A stretch of 64,000 nucleotides of DNA, taken from assembly GCF_001640805.2 (NCBI RefSeq), contig NC_066843.1, positions 12,070,036-12,134,035 on the forward strand, written 5' to 3'. This document shows, in pieces, positions 36,567-49,336 of this stretch (position 1 is its first letter; every line of letters begins with the position of its first letter). The notes under the pieces were generated by a model. The model worked only from the letters and a program-made list of their open reading frames with translations. It searched no databases and was not told where the DNA came from. Source of the stretch: Lates calcarifer (Eukaryota; Chordata; Actinopteri; Centropomidae). The position numbers and the translations under genes were made by a program.

Positions 36567-39500
36567 AACATAGACATTGAGCTGATAACTGTCACTCATA
36601 AATCACGAGCCTCGAGGCCTCGGCTTATAATCAGATTTCAAATCAGCTGCAATATTGTCTTCTATTTCTTCTATTTCTTCTATCACACACATACACAAAT
36701 ACACACACACACAGGAGACAAGACAGAGGCGTCAGACAAGCTGGAGTAGCTGGGGTCTGGCCTCAAACAGAGGATGGAGAATTTTGTGTACAAGTCAAAA
36801 TTAATAGTAATGTTCTGGGTTCACAGTCAAGTGTTTTTGTGTGCTGTTTTTAAAATGTGTGAAAGCACTTTGATATTTCAGTTTAGTAGAAAAGACACCG
36901 TGATAGACACACTTACAAACACACATGCGCACACACACTTATAAAAGTGCAAATATAAAATCAGCTACAAGCGAGCATGCGGTGTTTACACAGCAATTAG
37001 CAGGACAGCAAAGGTGTCTGTGTTTTTGTTATCGTCACCGTTTTTGATTTAACCACGTGAGCCAGATGTGGGTTTTTTTTCACCAGGCACAAAGTCTCAC
37101 ATCACTGCTTAAAATAGTTCATAGCCCTTTTTTCCATCAGTGACTAGACACAGAAACTTGTGCTCCATTTCCACCGACTGATTTGACGCTAATTAATTTG
37201 ATGTCCCTTATTAAGCGACAGACCTAGTTAATGGAAGCAAGCTTGCCCTTAAAAGCTGTGCCACAGACAGTGATGGTTGTGCTCCTCACCCATGCATGGG
37301 CACCTGGGAAATGGAGTTGACAGGTGTCTGTCTGTCCTTGGTGTAGGCAGTTAATGGGAGGGTTGACCTTTATGCAGTGGTGGGTTGGCTCTGATCTCTG
37401 CTGCCTTATGGGACATTAGGGATTAAAGTGGGGACTTGGTATTTTTGTGGTGGGATAAGTAAAAGTCTTTATGGCCTACAGAGATATAAGCAAAGCTTAA
37501 CTGAGGCTTAGCCAACTGACCATTCTCTTAACCCCTCCCCTACACAGTAATTGTCCAGTCATAGTTTAACAACCATATCAAAGCCCATCCAAAACCCTTT
37601 GGATTTTAACCCTTTGGAGTTTAAAAGGACAGTGTCACTTTCAAAACCATTAAAAAAGGCAGAAAGAGTGAGGAAAAGATTATCTGGTCTAGCGTATCTG
37701 CTCTAATGTAATCTGCATTTGTTATTATGTCTGGCTAACTAGCTCATTACCTTTATATTAACTGAGTGTTACCTCCAAGGCCAAGTTGCTTTATTAATTA
37801 TCTCGTTTGTGGGCCTGTGGATATTCTCATTAATCCAGGTCATAGTTATCTCAAGGAAATTTAAATCGAACGCAACTGGACTTAGTTGTAGCCTGGGAAG
37901 ACGTTTCACCTCTCATCCAAGAGGCTTCATCAGTTCCTGTATGCATCTGACCAGGCTGGGACTGGTCTATCTCGTTTGTGGTGTTACAGGTTAGATGAAA
38001 AGATGCCCAGGGAAGAAAACATTCAATTTTGGGGCAGATCTCGGTTGTTTACTATTAATTTGACTTCTTTCTCTCTTGAGTCTGGTGTATGTTGTTTGAC
38101 ATTGGCCTTGGTGCAGGTCTGTACTTCTAGTTTGAGAATAACAAGCAAGCTAAGCTGTCCTGTCATACTTATAATTCTATGACTAACTATGTTAAAAAAA
38201 AGAATGCTAGTCCCTTATTTATGTACCTGGTAGAGGTAGCTTTAACCTCAACCAGAAATAGCCATCAGCCACGTTTTACAGAGCCCTGTTACAGTGTTCT
38301 TCTTTTAATAAAAGACAGCTAGGAATATGTAAAGTCAGCCTATGGGGTGACACTATTTTAAACCAACTCCTGGAGCTAACATTAGCTTAATTAGCAAGCT
38401 AGCTATGGCTGATAAAATCTGCCAAAAACAGCTGTCATTTTAGCTAAATCAGTGTTGTCGGCTGGAGATGAGAAGACTGCATGTGTGCAACTTCCTGTGA
38501 AATAAAAGGCTAATTACTCAAAAAAAAAATGTTTAAGATTTCAATGTGACACTGGTATCGCTATACACTGCATCATGAACCAAATGCTTGACAGGCATAG
38601 CAGCAGTAACTAAGGCTGGCAGCTTAGTGAATGGCCAATTGCCTTTCCCTTCTCTGGGATGCAGACAAATGCAATACATGAACAAAATGCTCAGAAAAAA
38701 CACTGATATGTTTATGTAAAAATATGCAAATTAAGCCACAGCCCAGCCCACCTTTAATACCGTGGGTGCTGTTTGCGGAATGACTAAAGTGTTGAGGGTG
38801 TTCACAGCCCAAATGGTGAATGAATAGCCAAAGAGCTCCTAGCATTACCACCACTGCACTGAGCACATCCATTAAACCCACCCCCAACCCCCTCTCTCTC
38901 CAGACAAGGTGTTGTTTATACCCCTGCTCAATTACAGCTACAGGCTTCTCTCAGCTTTAACCGCTCTCTGCACATGGTCTTTTGTTGCTCAGATGGGCTT
39001 CTTGTTCCACCCAGCACTCAACCATTTACCTGTGCCTCATTTGGACACGCACCACGACCCATCAAATCCCTGCGGGCAGCGCAATCTTAATCACACAACT
39101 ATATAGCAAGGTGTACTTTCTGATCCTCGAAGCAGCAACTACCCCTCCTCACGTTGATTTTCCTCTGCAAATATGTGTTCACTGAGCTGTGATTGTTGGT
39201 TTGCAGGGATTCACGGCTGACCCCCGGCTTAAGTCAAAGGTCAACGTCTCAGTAATGGTTGGAAGTGAAAATCATAGAGAGCGTAATGAGTTAATCCTGG
39301 AGAAAATACAGCTTTTGTGTGCTATATGTATGGCTTGTATGTATGGTTTAATCTGTGATACAAGCTATAAGGAGGAGATTCAACTTAACAGTTGTGTTAG
39401 AATGATAAAGTGTTTATTAGAAAAGTGGAAAAGCTTTAATAGGGCTCAAACAACAATCTAAGTTAAAATTCTGCTGTTAAACAGTGTAAATAACACTTGC

Positions 39501-42500
39501 TGATTGTGTTAATCACTGTAGTTCACCAAATCAACCTTAATGGAAGACAGAGGTCAGTCACATTACTCAGAGAGGCTGTGTTTCCCTTTTATGTCTTCCT
39601 GCTCCTGTTGCCTTTTCTTTACAACAAGGCACCACCGTTAGGACATGAAAAATAACCAGGATTCGTCTGAGAAGTGACTCCCCCACTCTATCCGCCTTTA
39701 TCTGAGACAAGAACACAAGAGTGTCTTACTTCAGTGGACACAGTTTAACGAAAAGAGGTCACTGGCTGGGGAGCAACTGTGGCTCTGACTCCAGCACCCA
39801 CACATCCTTCAGCCAGCTGGAGTTTGATAAATTCACAGCAAAAAGTCTGACCCCAAGCACTGAATAAATCCAGTTTGACTTCAGCTTGCTTCAAAGGCGA
39901 TTAATGCATATGTTCTTAATCCTATTCATTGGCTGAACAGTCCACATCTCTTCATACATGATGTGGACACTCAGTCCTTCTGTCTTTTTGTCCTGCAGGT
40001 ATCAACCAAGGCAGCTGTTACAGAATCAACCATTTCCCTGACGACAACGACTATGACACAGACAGCTCTGAATACCTGCTGCGTAAGTGCTCCTTGCACA
40101 ATACCATGTCTGCATGCCATTGTGAAAACTGTCTGTCTTTTATTTTTAAGGGCGAGCAGGAAGTCCACTAACCTTCAGTGTCTTATTATGCAGGCCTGAG
40201 AGCCATCTCCAAACAGACAATGCTCTTTTACACAGAGATTGATAAAATGCAGAAAAATGGCATATGGTGAGCAGAGAAATGTGTTACAGGCATTATCAGA
40301 CTGTAACCACACCTCATTATATTTCTAATTTATTCATTTTTTTATTTGGTCTGTTTGGATTTCTGACATTGTCATCCCTCACAGTAACAGAGGTCCTAGT
40401 CCTAATTAATTACTTGTCACTAAATAGGGAAAATTAATGGTAGCCTGATCAAACCCAATCACAAGGTAAAGCCAACTGTGTCTATTTTGTCTGAAAAAAC
40501 CTTAATTGGCAAGAGTCTTGACTGGATTTTGTAAAATGCAATTTTCTTTATTTGCTAATCAGTTAGTTCCAAAAGATCTCTTGACACTGTGGTTTCAGTC
40601 ATGGAGCTCAAACATAGAGGTGGCTCATTATTACTTTATTGTTACAATTTGGAAGCATTTAAAAACCGTGAAAAATACCATGCAATTTGCAGCGCAAACA
40701 CTTGTTCAAACATTTGTTTGGCTTTTAATTTCTTAATTACTTTAAATGATGCTGGTGTAGGATCAGCAGCTCATTTGCACGTTCTTCTGACTTTTCTTTT
40801 TCTATCATGTATGTCTGCCATATTGTGAGCTGTGCTCACTGCATAAAAAAAAAACTTACCCTAATTTGTGGTGAAGACTCTACTTTGGTTTCATGGGAAG
40901 ACAAAATACTTGTTATAACCAGTCTAAACCAATCTGCCCCTTTTAAAATTGAAGGGTCTCCTCTTTGAAAACTGGTTAAAAATGACCCCAAATTGTGATT
41001 AGTTATTTGATCAAAAGGGGTATATTCAATCAGCAAAGGACCTTCATTTAAAGCCCAGCCAATTCAGTGTCTGCCTAATACACAGAGATGAACAAAGAAG
41101 ACGTATCAGACTTTGGACAAAGTCCAATATCAGTCCATTAGCAAAACTAAATAAAAGGAGGACTTAATAAAAGACTTTACAGTTGAATAAGCTTGTCCAT
41201 CCTTGGAAACTTGTAAAATGGCACAGTGATTCATTTCTGGGGAGGTGATAGTCAGTGAGAGCTCTTGTTACATCCCACAGCTGATTAGTGAAGCTTTGTC
41301 ACAACAAGGCCCCAAAGTATAAATGATAATGGAGTCCTCAAAAATGGATGGAGAAGAGGTGGAGAAGAGGTGGAACTGGATAGATGAGGGCTCAGCTGGG
41401 TAATGAAAATTCAAATTATTTAAAAGAGTCTCATTTTTCTTTTAAAAACTCCACACTCTATTTGCCTGTTACTAATCTATTTGTTGTTGTATTGTAGTAT
41501 CTATAAAATGTCTTATGATTTAATCTATTGATTGACGGATTTATTCATTTGTTTTCATGTTTTACTACCCAGCCTCTTTACTGTCCAGTCAAAAATTGCT
41601 TAATAAATTGTGTTAAATTTGCAATGGCTTGCTTTAGTTAATGATCTCTTTGTCTCTGCAGGTATAGTTCGTGCCTCCAGTGTGTTCCCCATTCTCAGCA
41701 CCATCTTGCTGATGCTGGGTGGGCTGTGTGTAGGGGTGGGCCGAGTCTACAACAAGACAAATAACGTCCTCCTCAGTGCAGGCATTCTCTTTGTAGCTGC
41801 AGGTGAGCTTGAGGATTACATACGCCGTCAGCAGTGCTCCCAGCAAGGAGCAATCATGTGAGGGCTGGGGTGGAGGGTTTGATAATGAAGAAAGGCAGCT
41901 TGATGTGGCACGTGTGGTCACATTTTGTACTTCATCAATGGTGCAATCATAAAGACGTACTTCAGTAACTACTGAGGTAGGTCAGGATCCCCATTCATCA
42001 CACACCTCACACACAAGTGATGAGGACACGTCATTAAGGGCTGCTGTAGTGATGAGAGTACTGTAATCACTGGCTGATGATAATGGTAGTTCAGGGGTTT
42101 TATCATTGTTACTGATAAAGTCAGTAATGTTGCTCTGCTCTTCCTTTTTGCTTTTCCTCTATACGTGTTTACACTGCTTTATCCTACGTCACTACATCAT
42201 GTCTGTTTCTTTTTCATCAGGTCTTAGTAACATAATTGGCATCATCGTCTACATATCGAGCAACGCAGGAGACCCCAATGATAAACGTGATGATGACAAG
42301 AAGTACACTTACTCCTATGGCTGGTCCTTCTACTTTGGCGCCCTTTCCTTCATCGTGGCCGAAACCGTGGCTGTCCTTGCCATCAACATCTACATCGAAA
42401 AGAACAAGGAGGTCCGCTGGAAGGCGCGGCGCGAGTTCATCCGTTCGCTCTCATCCTCTTCCCCGTACTCGAGGATACCGAGCTTCCGCTACCGCCGGCG

Positions 42501-42747
42501 AACATCACACGCCAGCTCTCATTCTACGGAGGCATCCCGGGAGAACTCGCCGGTGGTCGGTCTGAAGGGTGCACCATCTTCAAGCGGCCCCCTGGATGAG
42601 CTGTCCATGTACGCCCTGGCCAGGGACAGTGTCACGGAGAACACGTACAGCCCCGAGCATGAAGCGGCTGCCGAGTTCCTCCAGGTCCATAACTGTTTCC
42701 CCAATGATTTAAAGGATGGGGTGAATCGCAGAACCACACCGGTGTGA
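30362..42747 (+). CDS. cacng4: CACNG4, TARP gamma-4 (calcium channel gamma-4 subunit)
   Basis: Type I TARPs traffic AMPA receptors to synapses and slow their gating (family knowledge). Exons are 30362-30584, 39999-40082, 41662-41802 and 42221-42747; every intron is phase 1 and the product is 324 aa (human 327). TM1 is about residues 9-30 ([20 protein letters not shown]). The first extracellular loop has sequons N42GT and N45AT, the claudin-family GLW at 66-68, and C71/C72 and C81. TM2 is about 108-128, TM3 about 139-161 ([12 protein letters not shown]) and TM4 about 184-207. The arginine/serine-rich cytoplasmic tail ends RRTTPV, the PDZ ligand for PSD-95. Assignment to gamma-4 rather than gamma-2/3/8 rests on [20 protein letters not shown] and SSEYLLRIVRASS. 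The GCGCCATGG start context is strong. Intron 1 is 9.4 kb and holds most repeats of the locus. Confidence 0.97.
30585..33796. other. cacng4 intron 1, 5' part
   Basis: No coding exon. The first kilobase is CpG-richer, as is common next to promoters. RFX X-box-like words occur at 31130-31142, 31152-31165 and 32738-32751. A (CA) run lies at 32989-33018. Confidence 0.6.
33797..34088. mobile_element. short inverted-repeat (MITE-like) element of a teleost-wide family
   Basis: Both ends carry the same sequence in opposite orientation: ATGTCTGTACG at 33797 against CGTACAGACAT ending 34088, then further in AGCTTAGCACAAAGACTGGA (33844-33863) against a copy at about 34021-34053. From memory, the words CAGTCTTTGTGCTAAGCTAA and TTTAACGTACAGACATGAGA recur in many fish genomes. 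The element is about 292 bp and has no coding capacity. Confidence 0.75.
34089..37798. other. cacng4 intron 1, middle part
   Basis: No coding exon. Contains a (CA) run at 36528-36561 and, near 35450-35710, a low-repeat stretch of mixed base composition that could be a conserved non-coding element. Confidence 0.5.
37799..37981. mobile_element. about 155-bp retroposon fragment with 14-bp target duplication
   Basis: TATCTCGTTTGTGG occurs at 37799-37812 and again at 37968-37981. Between them lie 155 bp containing GACGTTTCACCTCTCATCC then AAGAGGCTTCATCAGTTC, and GCAACTGGACTTAGTTG, which from memory recur in many teleost genomes. The direct repeats are what target-primed insertion leaves behind. 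I recognise the repeat but not its named family; a Penelope-like or LINE 3' end is possible. Confidence 0.75.
38397..38615. repeat. dispersed repeat, copy A
   Basis: Shares with 55687-55913 the start GCTAGCTA..GCTGATAAAA and the end CATAGCARCAGTAACTAAGG, plus partial similarity between. It lies in cacng4 intron 1. The family is not named. Confidence 0.65.
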
Positions 42748-44019
42748 GTGGCTTATTGCTGGGCTTGAGGTTCACCTGGATGAAGATGAATGGGAAATTA
42801 TGAAAAAGTCAGTGGGCTGACCTGCTGGAGCCTAAGTGCTTGTGATAGCCTGCCATTGTAGAGGCACAGTTTTCAGAGAGACTGTCCTCTTTGAAAGGAC
42901 CAGAGGGAGACGAGAGGACAGGCAGCTGGATAGAGCATGAGCCATTTAAGAGAATCTGATAATTTACCTGCTTTTAGAGACCTCAAAGCAGAATAGAGTT
43001 ACCATTGTCTGTGCTGTAGCCAATGCAAAATTAGTGTTATCTTTCAACTGTGTCAAAATGCTTAAATGAGCAGTGTGTGGATGTTTGTATAACGGTCATT
43101 ACATGTTGTGGACAAACTTGAGAATGAAGCATTGAGGTGTGCCAATCAGCAGTAATCTACCTGTAAATAATTTAACAAGGTGCTAAATGAAAAAAAGTAC
43201 TCTTCAACTTGAAAGTGTTCCATTTGTGTGTGAAGTTAAAGTGTGGCCCTCTCTCCAAAGTTTCTATTGTGTCCACATAACCAGTTTGGTCTTGCCTTAT
43301 ACTCATAGTTTCGAAAGACATAACAGGGGCTCTCTATCTCAGCACTGTCCTGTAGAATAATATATAGCCTTTTAAATAAACGCAAGTTAGAAATATTTTT
43401 AATGCATCCTTTTTCACAGTTTGGGAGTCAGTGTCTTTGAATGGTTGACTTGCTGAGTTGTGATGTAATGAATGTTTAGTATTTTAGCACATTGTACCAT
43501 TGTGTCCACCATCCAGTCCTCCAAACAATATGAAAGGTTTTGTCTCGCTCGCTGCTTCTTCCTTAACCCTGTTCTTCTCTGACATTTGTTGGCAGAACAA
43601 AATGTCCATTTTGTCAGTGGCAAACCTCTGTTCAATGGTCCCTTTTATTCACTTCCATATCAGTCCACCATCCTTCCATCACAACCCCCTGTTGGATGTT
43701 ACATTGTGTATGTGCCTGTCACAAGAGAAGAGCATCTGACAAAAAAAAAAAAAAAAAAAAACGGGGGTGGGGGTGCCTAGAACTGTGAAAATGACATAGG
43801 TCAGGACTTCCTCTTGCTCTGAATGGAGCCCCAGCATCCGGAGTGTTTAATGGATAAGGATCAGAGTCAGGCGGCGAATGCTTGTCTGTCTGTCACACTG
43901 CCTGTGAGTCCATCTGGTTGCCTTCGCCCCCCCCATCCCCGTCCTCCCATGTTAAACAGAGGCCCCAGACGCAGACAGACCGCATCCCTGAAAGATATGG
44001 CTCTAATAACCAGACGTGT

Positions 44020-44058
<39 letters not shown>

Positions 44059-45470
44059 TACTGTTGTCCATCCCTGCTCTTTCTTTTAGTTCTCTCAGGA
44101 AATACTGTGTTGTTGTGGCAGGTTGGACACTTTTGAGGTCCACTCCTCTTTGTGGCAGTGCTGGGAAATGGACCAGTGATAAAGACAAACCTGGTGAAAA
44201 TGGTTTGAGAACGGCATTGTTGTATTTACAAAATGCTGTGAGTGTTTGCTTGAGCTTGCTCCAAGAACCAGCTGGGGTGGGTTTTTTTTTTTTTTTTTCT
44301 CAGTCTTAGGGCTATTCTGTTGGTTCTGGTTTGGCAAGCGAGCTCACTCAACCACACAATAGTATTTGATTGTATTTGGTGTGTTTGATATTCCATTAGC
44401 GATACCACTTCATGTACCAGACTGGTCTCATTTAAGAGAAAGCCATCAGTATGATTCATTGTGAGTGTAGATCTTACACTTTTATATAACAGTGTGGGAA
44501 AATATCCAAATGTGTTTGTTTGTAATGTAAAGCTGTAAAGTTGTATATAAAAGTACAATAAAAAATGTGAAAACAAAAAAAAATATGAACGTGCAAAGAC
44601 AAGAACAGAGGCTTCAAAGCATTATTTTACTGAACAAGGTGTCAATAATAATGCCTTGATGCAATCTGGCATTGGTCAAACAATTAAATTTACCATTTTA
44701 TATTCAGGTAAACGCACTCTGGTTTTGCTGTCAAAAAAGTAAATCTAACTATTGAATATTCTGTTTTGTAAGGTGAAGTACAGTAAGTACAACTAGGAGA
44801 AGAAACTATATTTTCTATTCCATGTGTATGCGGCAGCTGTACTTTACTGTATGTGCTTATATTGATTACCGGCTTACTATTGTTGTGAAATAAGCACATT
44901 GTCAATTTTGTTTTTCGAGAAATTAACTATAAGCAGTTGAGATGTTCAGAAAGAAAGGTGCTAACTGGATGCGTTGCTTAGTACAAAATCACAGCGAAAG
45001 ATACTGAGGCACTTGTTATATTGTTTAAAAACAAAGAATTCCCTGTCTTAGATACAGTATGTTTCAAGTACAAACTTACTATTAAAGGTATTTTCATTTT
45101 TTGATATTGGATAGTAGAGTGCCTTTGTTTTATTTGTAATATACTGTATGTCCTGCTTTTATTGTTCCACTCAAACAAACTTTTTTTTTTTAAATAATCT
45201 GAATTTATTTAAATTGTTTTTCTCTCATTATGGCTTTTTAGTTACAACCCAAAACATACTGTACATAGACAAATAAACTACATCAGGGTCATTCTGTTGT
45301 GCTTTAGTGGTGATTTCTTTTAACAAGACAATATGAGGCTGTGGTGCTGTGAAATAACTGCTCAAGATGCTAAGGTGTTAACTATTTTCACCATTTAAGT
45401 TTACGAAGTTAGCAAGACAAAGCACAGCTGAGGCAGGTGGGAATGTTTTGCAGGTATTTGATTGTAAAAC
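42748..45470. other. cacng4 3' UTR and 3' flank
   Basis: Contains poly(A) at 43741-43761, a (GT) run at 44016-44057, poly(T) at 44282-44298 and candidate poly(A) signals. No further exon. Confidence 0.55.
43375..43380 (+). terminator. candidate poly(A) signal of cacng4 (proximal)
   Basis: AATAAA lies about 630 bases after the stop. A second candidate is AATAAA at 44557-44562, about 1.8 kb after the stop. TARP genes often have long 3' UTRs, so both may be used. Confidence 0.45.
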
Positions 45471-45690
45471 AAAAAATTTTGTAAAATTCTGACCTGATGG
45501 TGACGCTAGAGCAAATGACGAGGGATAACCAAAATTATTACAATTCATCCGTATCCTCTCGTAAATGTTTGTTCTCAATTTCATAACAATACATTTAATA
45601 GTTGTTGAGATATTTCAGGCTAAAAAGGTGGTAGACTGATTGACTGACAGACTGATATTGCAGTCCCTAGAGCAATGCTGCCTACAACCC
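45471..45690. repeat. old teleost dispersed repeat
   Basis: From memory, the words AATAGTTGTTGAGATATTTC and GACTGATATTGCAGTCCCTA, followed by GAGCAATGCTGC, match a repeat frequent in fish introns and 3' UTRs, often ending in CCCTAGAGCCATGCTGC. It is degenerate here. The family is not assigned. Confidence 0.6.
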
Positions 45691-48600
45691 TCCATCTATG
45701 TATAAAAACTGTGATACAGATATGTGGGAAACGTATGGGATTCATGCCATATAATTACAGCCATGATTGTTCATCTCAGTGGGGCTTTTTTCCCATTGAA
45801 GACCTGTGATTGCGGTGCTTCATTCAGATCTCTGTGGTTGACCTTCTCTGAGTCCTGAATGCCTCTTCATTTCAGCTGCATACAGCTGAATCACTGTCAT
45901 CCCTGAATGAGCCATGAGCTACTTCAGCCTCGGAGTCCCTGCATTGTTTTTCAAAGAAATAAATCATAAGTCAGCATTGTGCTAATGACAGCGGTCTTAG
46001 ATCAAAATGTTAAAAAGCCGTCACTCTCGCTCAGAGAGATGCCACCTGACAAAATGAAGCCATTTTTTAACTCGACAGTCACCCGGCTGATTCAATCAGT
46101 GAACCTTTCTCTCCTCAGTGTGTTTGAATCATACCGATTGAAGCAAAGACGGGATGGTGGGCAGAGGAATAAGGCTACGGGTTAATGTCTTTTTGCCACA
46201 TCAAGTGTTTTAAGCAGAATGAAAGCTTTTACAAATTACTGTAATGACTCATTTTTTCTATAAATAAAAAAGCAGAATATAACCTGTATTAAACACTGCA
46301 TCATATAGCTGAATACAAAGCATTTTCTAATTCAAGCAAAGCCAGCAGACAGTTAGATAGTTATATACATTAAGGTGCGGTGTGTCCCGTGTAAAAATAA
46401 ATTAATAAAACTACATTACCCTGTTTGGTATGTGCAATTATGATGGTGAGATTTCATTTAGCAAAAGAGGGATCTAGAACTGTTTGGGGAAATTATCTTT
46501 TGATGGTAATATCTGATGTTGCAGTACAACAGCTTCATCAGCCCCTTTGTAATCTCCACCTAATTTCATTTTTCTTCAATCTGTGCTCATTAACTCGCAA
46601 TTCACTGTCCCACATCACCTAACCTCTGCTGCGTGCAGATCGATGGCCAAAGCTTTTACCGGAGCAGGTCAAATGAGCGAGGATGGCGCCGCAGAGACGA
46701 ACATGTACGGTAACTGATCCCGTTGTTTTAGAGAAGAATATTAACGTGACCCTCATAGAAATGGCCTTGGGGCATGGGTAATCTAATTTAGCTTGAGTAA
46801 TGTTGCCTGTCATTAGCAAATGAATACAGGCGGCTCTCTCTGAAGGCTATGCAATCTATTCTGCTATGGGTAAAATTAGCCACCAATTAAGGTTGTTTTT
46901 CATCCTGGAATAAAAATTCTGAAAGGGAAGCTGGCAGCTGTAATTGAAGTTAATCACTGCTGAGTTTAGACATGTCAATCCTGATTTAAGCAGAAGTGAT
47001 TTTGTATGTTTCTGTCATTGCACTAACAGTTACGGTACTGCAAGCCTGCCAGTTGATATTTCTGGTGATGCTGGTAACAATCCAGTGAGTGGCACTCACA
47101 GGTGAGTCAGAGATGCCTTCTTGCCAGGTGCTGTCATCTGTTTTCAGTGTCTCGCCTCCGTGTTCAGTTGACACAAGTTGATCCCTCCAGCGTGACACAC
47201 TGGTGTCGTCGATGCCGTGTTGCCGCTGTCGGCCGTTGCTTGGAGACTCGACAGCTGTGAGGTGTTGCGGTCTCTCCTCGGCCTCCGGGGGATCGTGAGC
47301 AAATGAAGAAGGTCAGAGGGTCACCCAGCAAGACAGGCTGCGCCCCAAAGTATCATTACACACTTAGCGGCAGGCGCTTGCTCTCACAGCCTCATCAGAG
47401 GGACTCGTCCCCTGGGAGAAAAAGCAGTTTTGCTGCAAATGCATCCAGGTGTAACATGATAATGAACACAACTGTCTCTCATCTCCTCTCAACTCCCACT
47501 GCAGGGTTTCTGTGTTTTTAAGCTAGTGAGTGAGATGATTTATCTTTGATGATCAATTTCCTGGTTCAGTTAGCTACCGATGGTGTTTGAAGAAAGCACT
47601 TTGGTTCTCTCACATTACATTCATTTTCTACACAGTGTGAGACATCAAACAAAACTCTCTCTTTTTCCCACACACAGATATGAACACTTCATATAACTAG
47701 CATACACAATATACAAACAATCCTGACTCTCTCTCTGATTTACAGTCTTACATGAATGCTGAGTCCAAGCATCGTATCTTGCATTCTCTTGAAACACTTT
47801 CCCCTCACCTCTTGCTCTTGCCTCAAACATCTTACCATTTAATGTGTTAAAAAGCCAGAGCTGTGAGCGTCAGGGCTGAAAATGGACCATGAGTCCTCCC
47901 TAAAGTGGGGCACAGTGATTTATAAAAAGCATGTCCATTTACTCAAGTATTTCATAGGGAAAAGGCTGATTATGCCTCTGAGATGTATCAGGGTTTTACA
48001 GTTTCTCCCTCCCCAAACTGTGTGATATGTCATTTTTTTAGTGAAGCTACCAAAAGCATCAAAATTCAGGATCAGATTGTTATCTCAATATATATATTCA
48101 GAGATAAAATTTTCAAGTTTTAACAATTTGGTTATACAAAAGGAAAAGATGTAGCAGTAACCGTCCATGTGCAGCATGTGGTATGTGACAGCCACTTGTA
48201 GGATTTCAAGAATTGGCGGCAAAGCTTGCTCCAAATGCTCCTGTAAGATAAGACATTCGAGAACATTCAGAAAGCTGATTTATTAAACGAAAGAATGCAT
48301 AAAGTTCTTAAAAATCTCTACTTTCCTGCCTAGTCAAGCATATTTAAAATGCATATAATGGCTAAACCTCAAATTTTAGAGGTCCTCTTTCAAAGCCCTT
48401 TTTTCCATCTTTCCAAATCTGGATCAGCTGCTGGCATCAGGTGGGACCCTTGTCTTAAACCTTGCCTGCTGATTGGCTGAGTATGTAGATCAGCTCATTC
48501 AGACGGCAACTAATAAAGGAAATCTCCCCCCACCACCACCAGGAGTCCCCTGGCACAAGGCGCCCGAGACAACTGAGCTGGAAACAGATCAGACTGAATA

Positions 48601-49336
48601 AGAATATGCGAGAGATGTGACAGAGAATGTTCTGGACAAATGATGGATTGATTGCATCAGTTTCTGGAATGGCAATGAAATACTGAATAGGAGCGTCAAA
48701 CCTCACCAGAGATTTTCATTACATTGTCTTTGATGTTGTAGTTACAAGTGTAGAACTGGAACGCTTACGATCACAACACTGTGGAAAGTTTAAATGTCTG
48801 ATCGTGACACGACTCTTGTCGACATCAGAATGGTTAAGTGACAGGTGTAGTAGGTGGAAGCACCTTCAGGTACATGTTCATCTCGAAGCTGAATGGCCTA
48901 AGCTCACCAAAGGCAACTAGGGAGAGAGAGGAAGAGAGGAGAGAGGTAGAAACTAGGGCACTGTTATCTGGCCCCTTTTTACCAACCTCCAGGCACAAGG
49001 CAGAGAATGAGAAAGAAAGAGCTGTGGACAGGAGAACAGGAGAGAGGAGAGGACATCAGAAGTGTAGTGAAGCTGTAGACAAGACGGGGGGAACCTCTGG
49101 AGTCAACATCCGGCGTCAAGGACCTGAAGAGAAACAAGGCGAAGGCAACTTCAGCTGTCTCGCGCGGGGCTTTAAGATCACACACACTCCATCTATACGC
49201 AGCCACATACACACTAGCCTTTCACTTACACACACACACAAACGTGCAAACACAGGCACGCGCACGCACACATATCCACAACTGTGCGCACGCACGCACA
49301 CACACACACACGCAGGCACGCACACTGGAAAGAAAC
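45691..49336. other. intergenic and 5' flank of cacng1
   Basis: No coding exon is supported. The part 46590-46990 is free of repeats and rich in TAAT-type words and may be regulatory. The last 500 bp are purine-rich and then CA-rich and probably include the cacng1 5' UTR; no TATA box is evident. Confidence 0.5.
49198..49324. repeat. imperfect (CA)n-rich tract abutting cacng1
   Basis: Interrupted CACACA and ACGCAC runs end only 13 bases before the start codon of cacng1, so they are probably in the 5' UTR. Long frames read here are translations of the repeat. Confidence 0.85.

Noticed and set aside
39189..39461. Open frame after a TTTGCAG acceptor-like site in cacng4 intron 1
   Set aside because: Inserting it would break the phase-1 joins of the conserved TARP exons and it has no TARP similarity.
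46633..46712. Possible exon starting ATGGCCAAAGC and ending at a GTAACT donor
   Set aside because: The peptide matches no family I recognise, there is no plausible partner exon, and no gene is expected between cacng4 and cacng1. Kept only as part of a candidate regulatory stretch.
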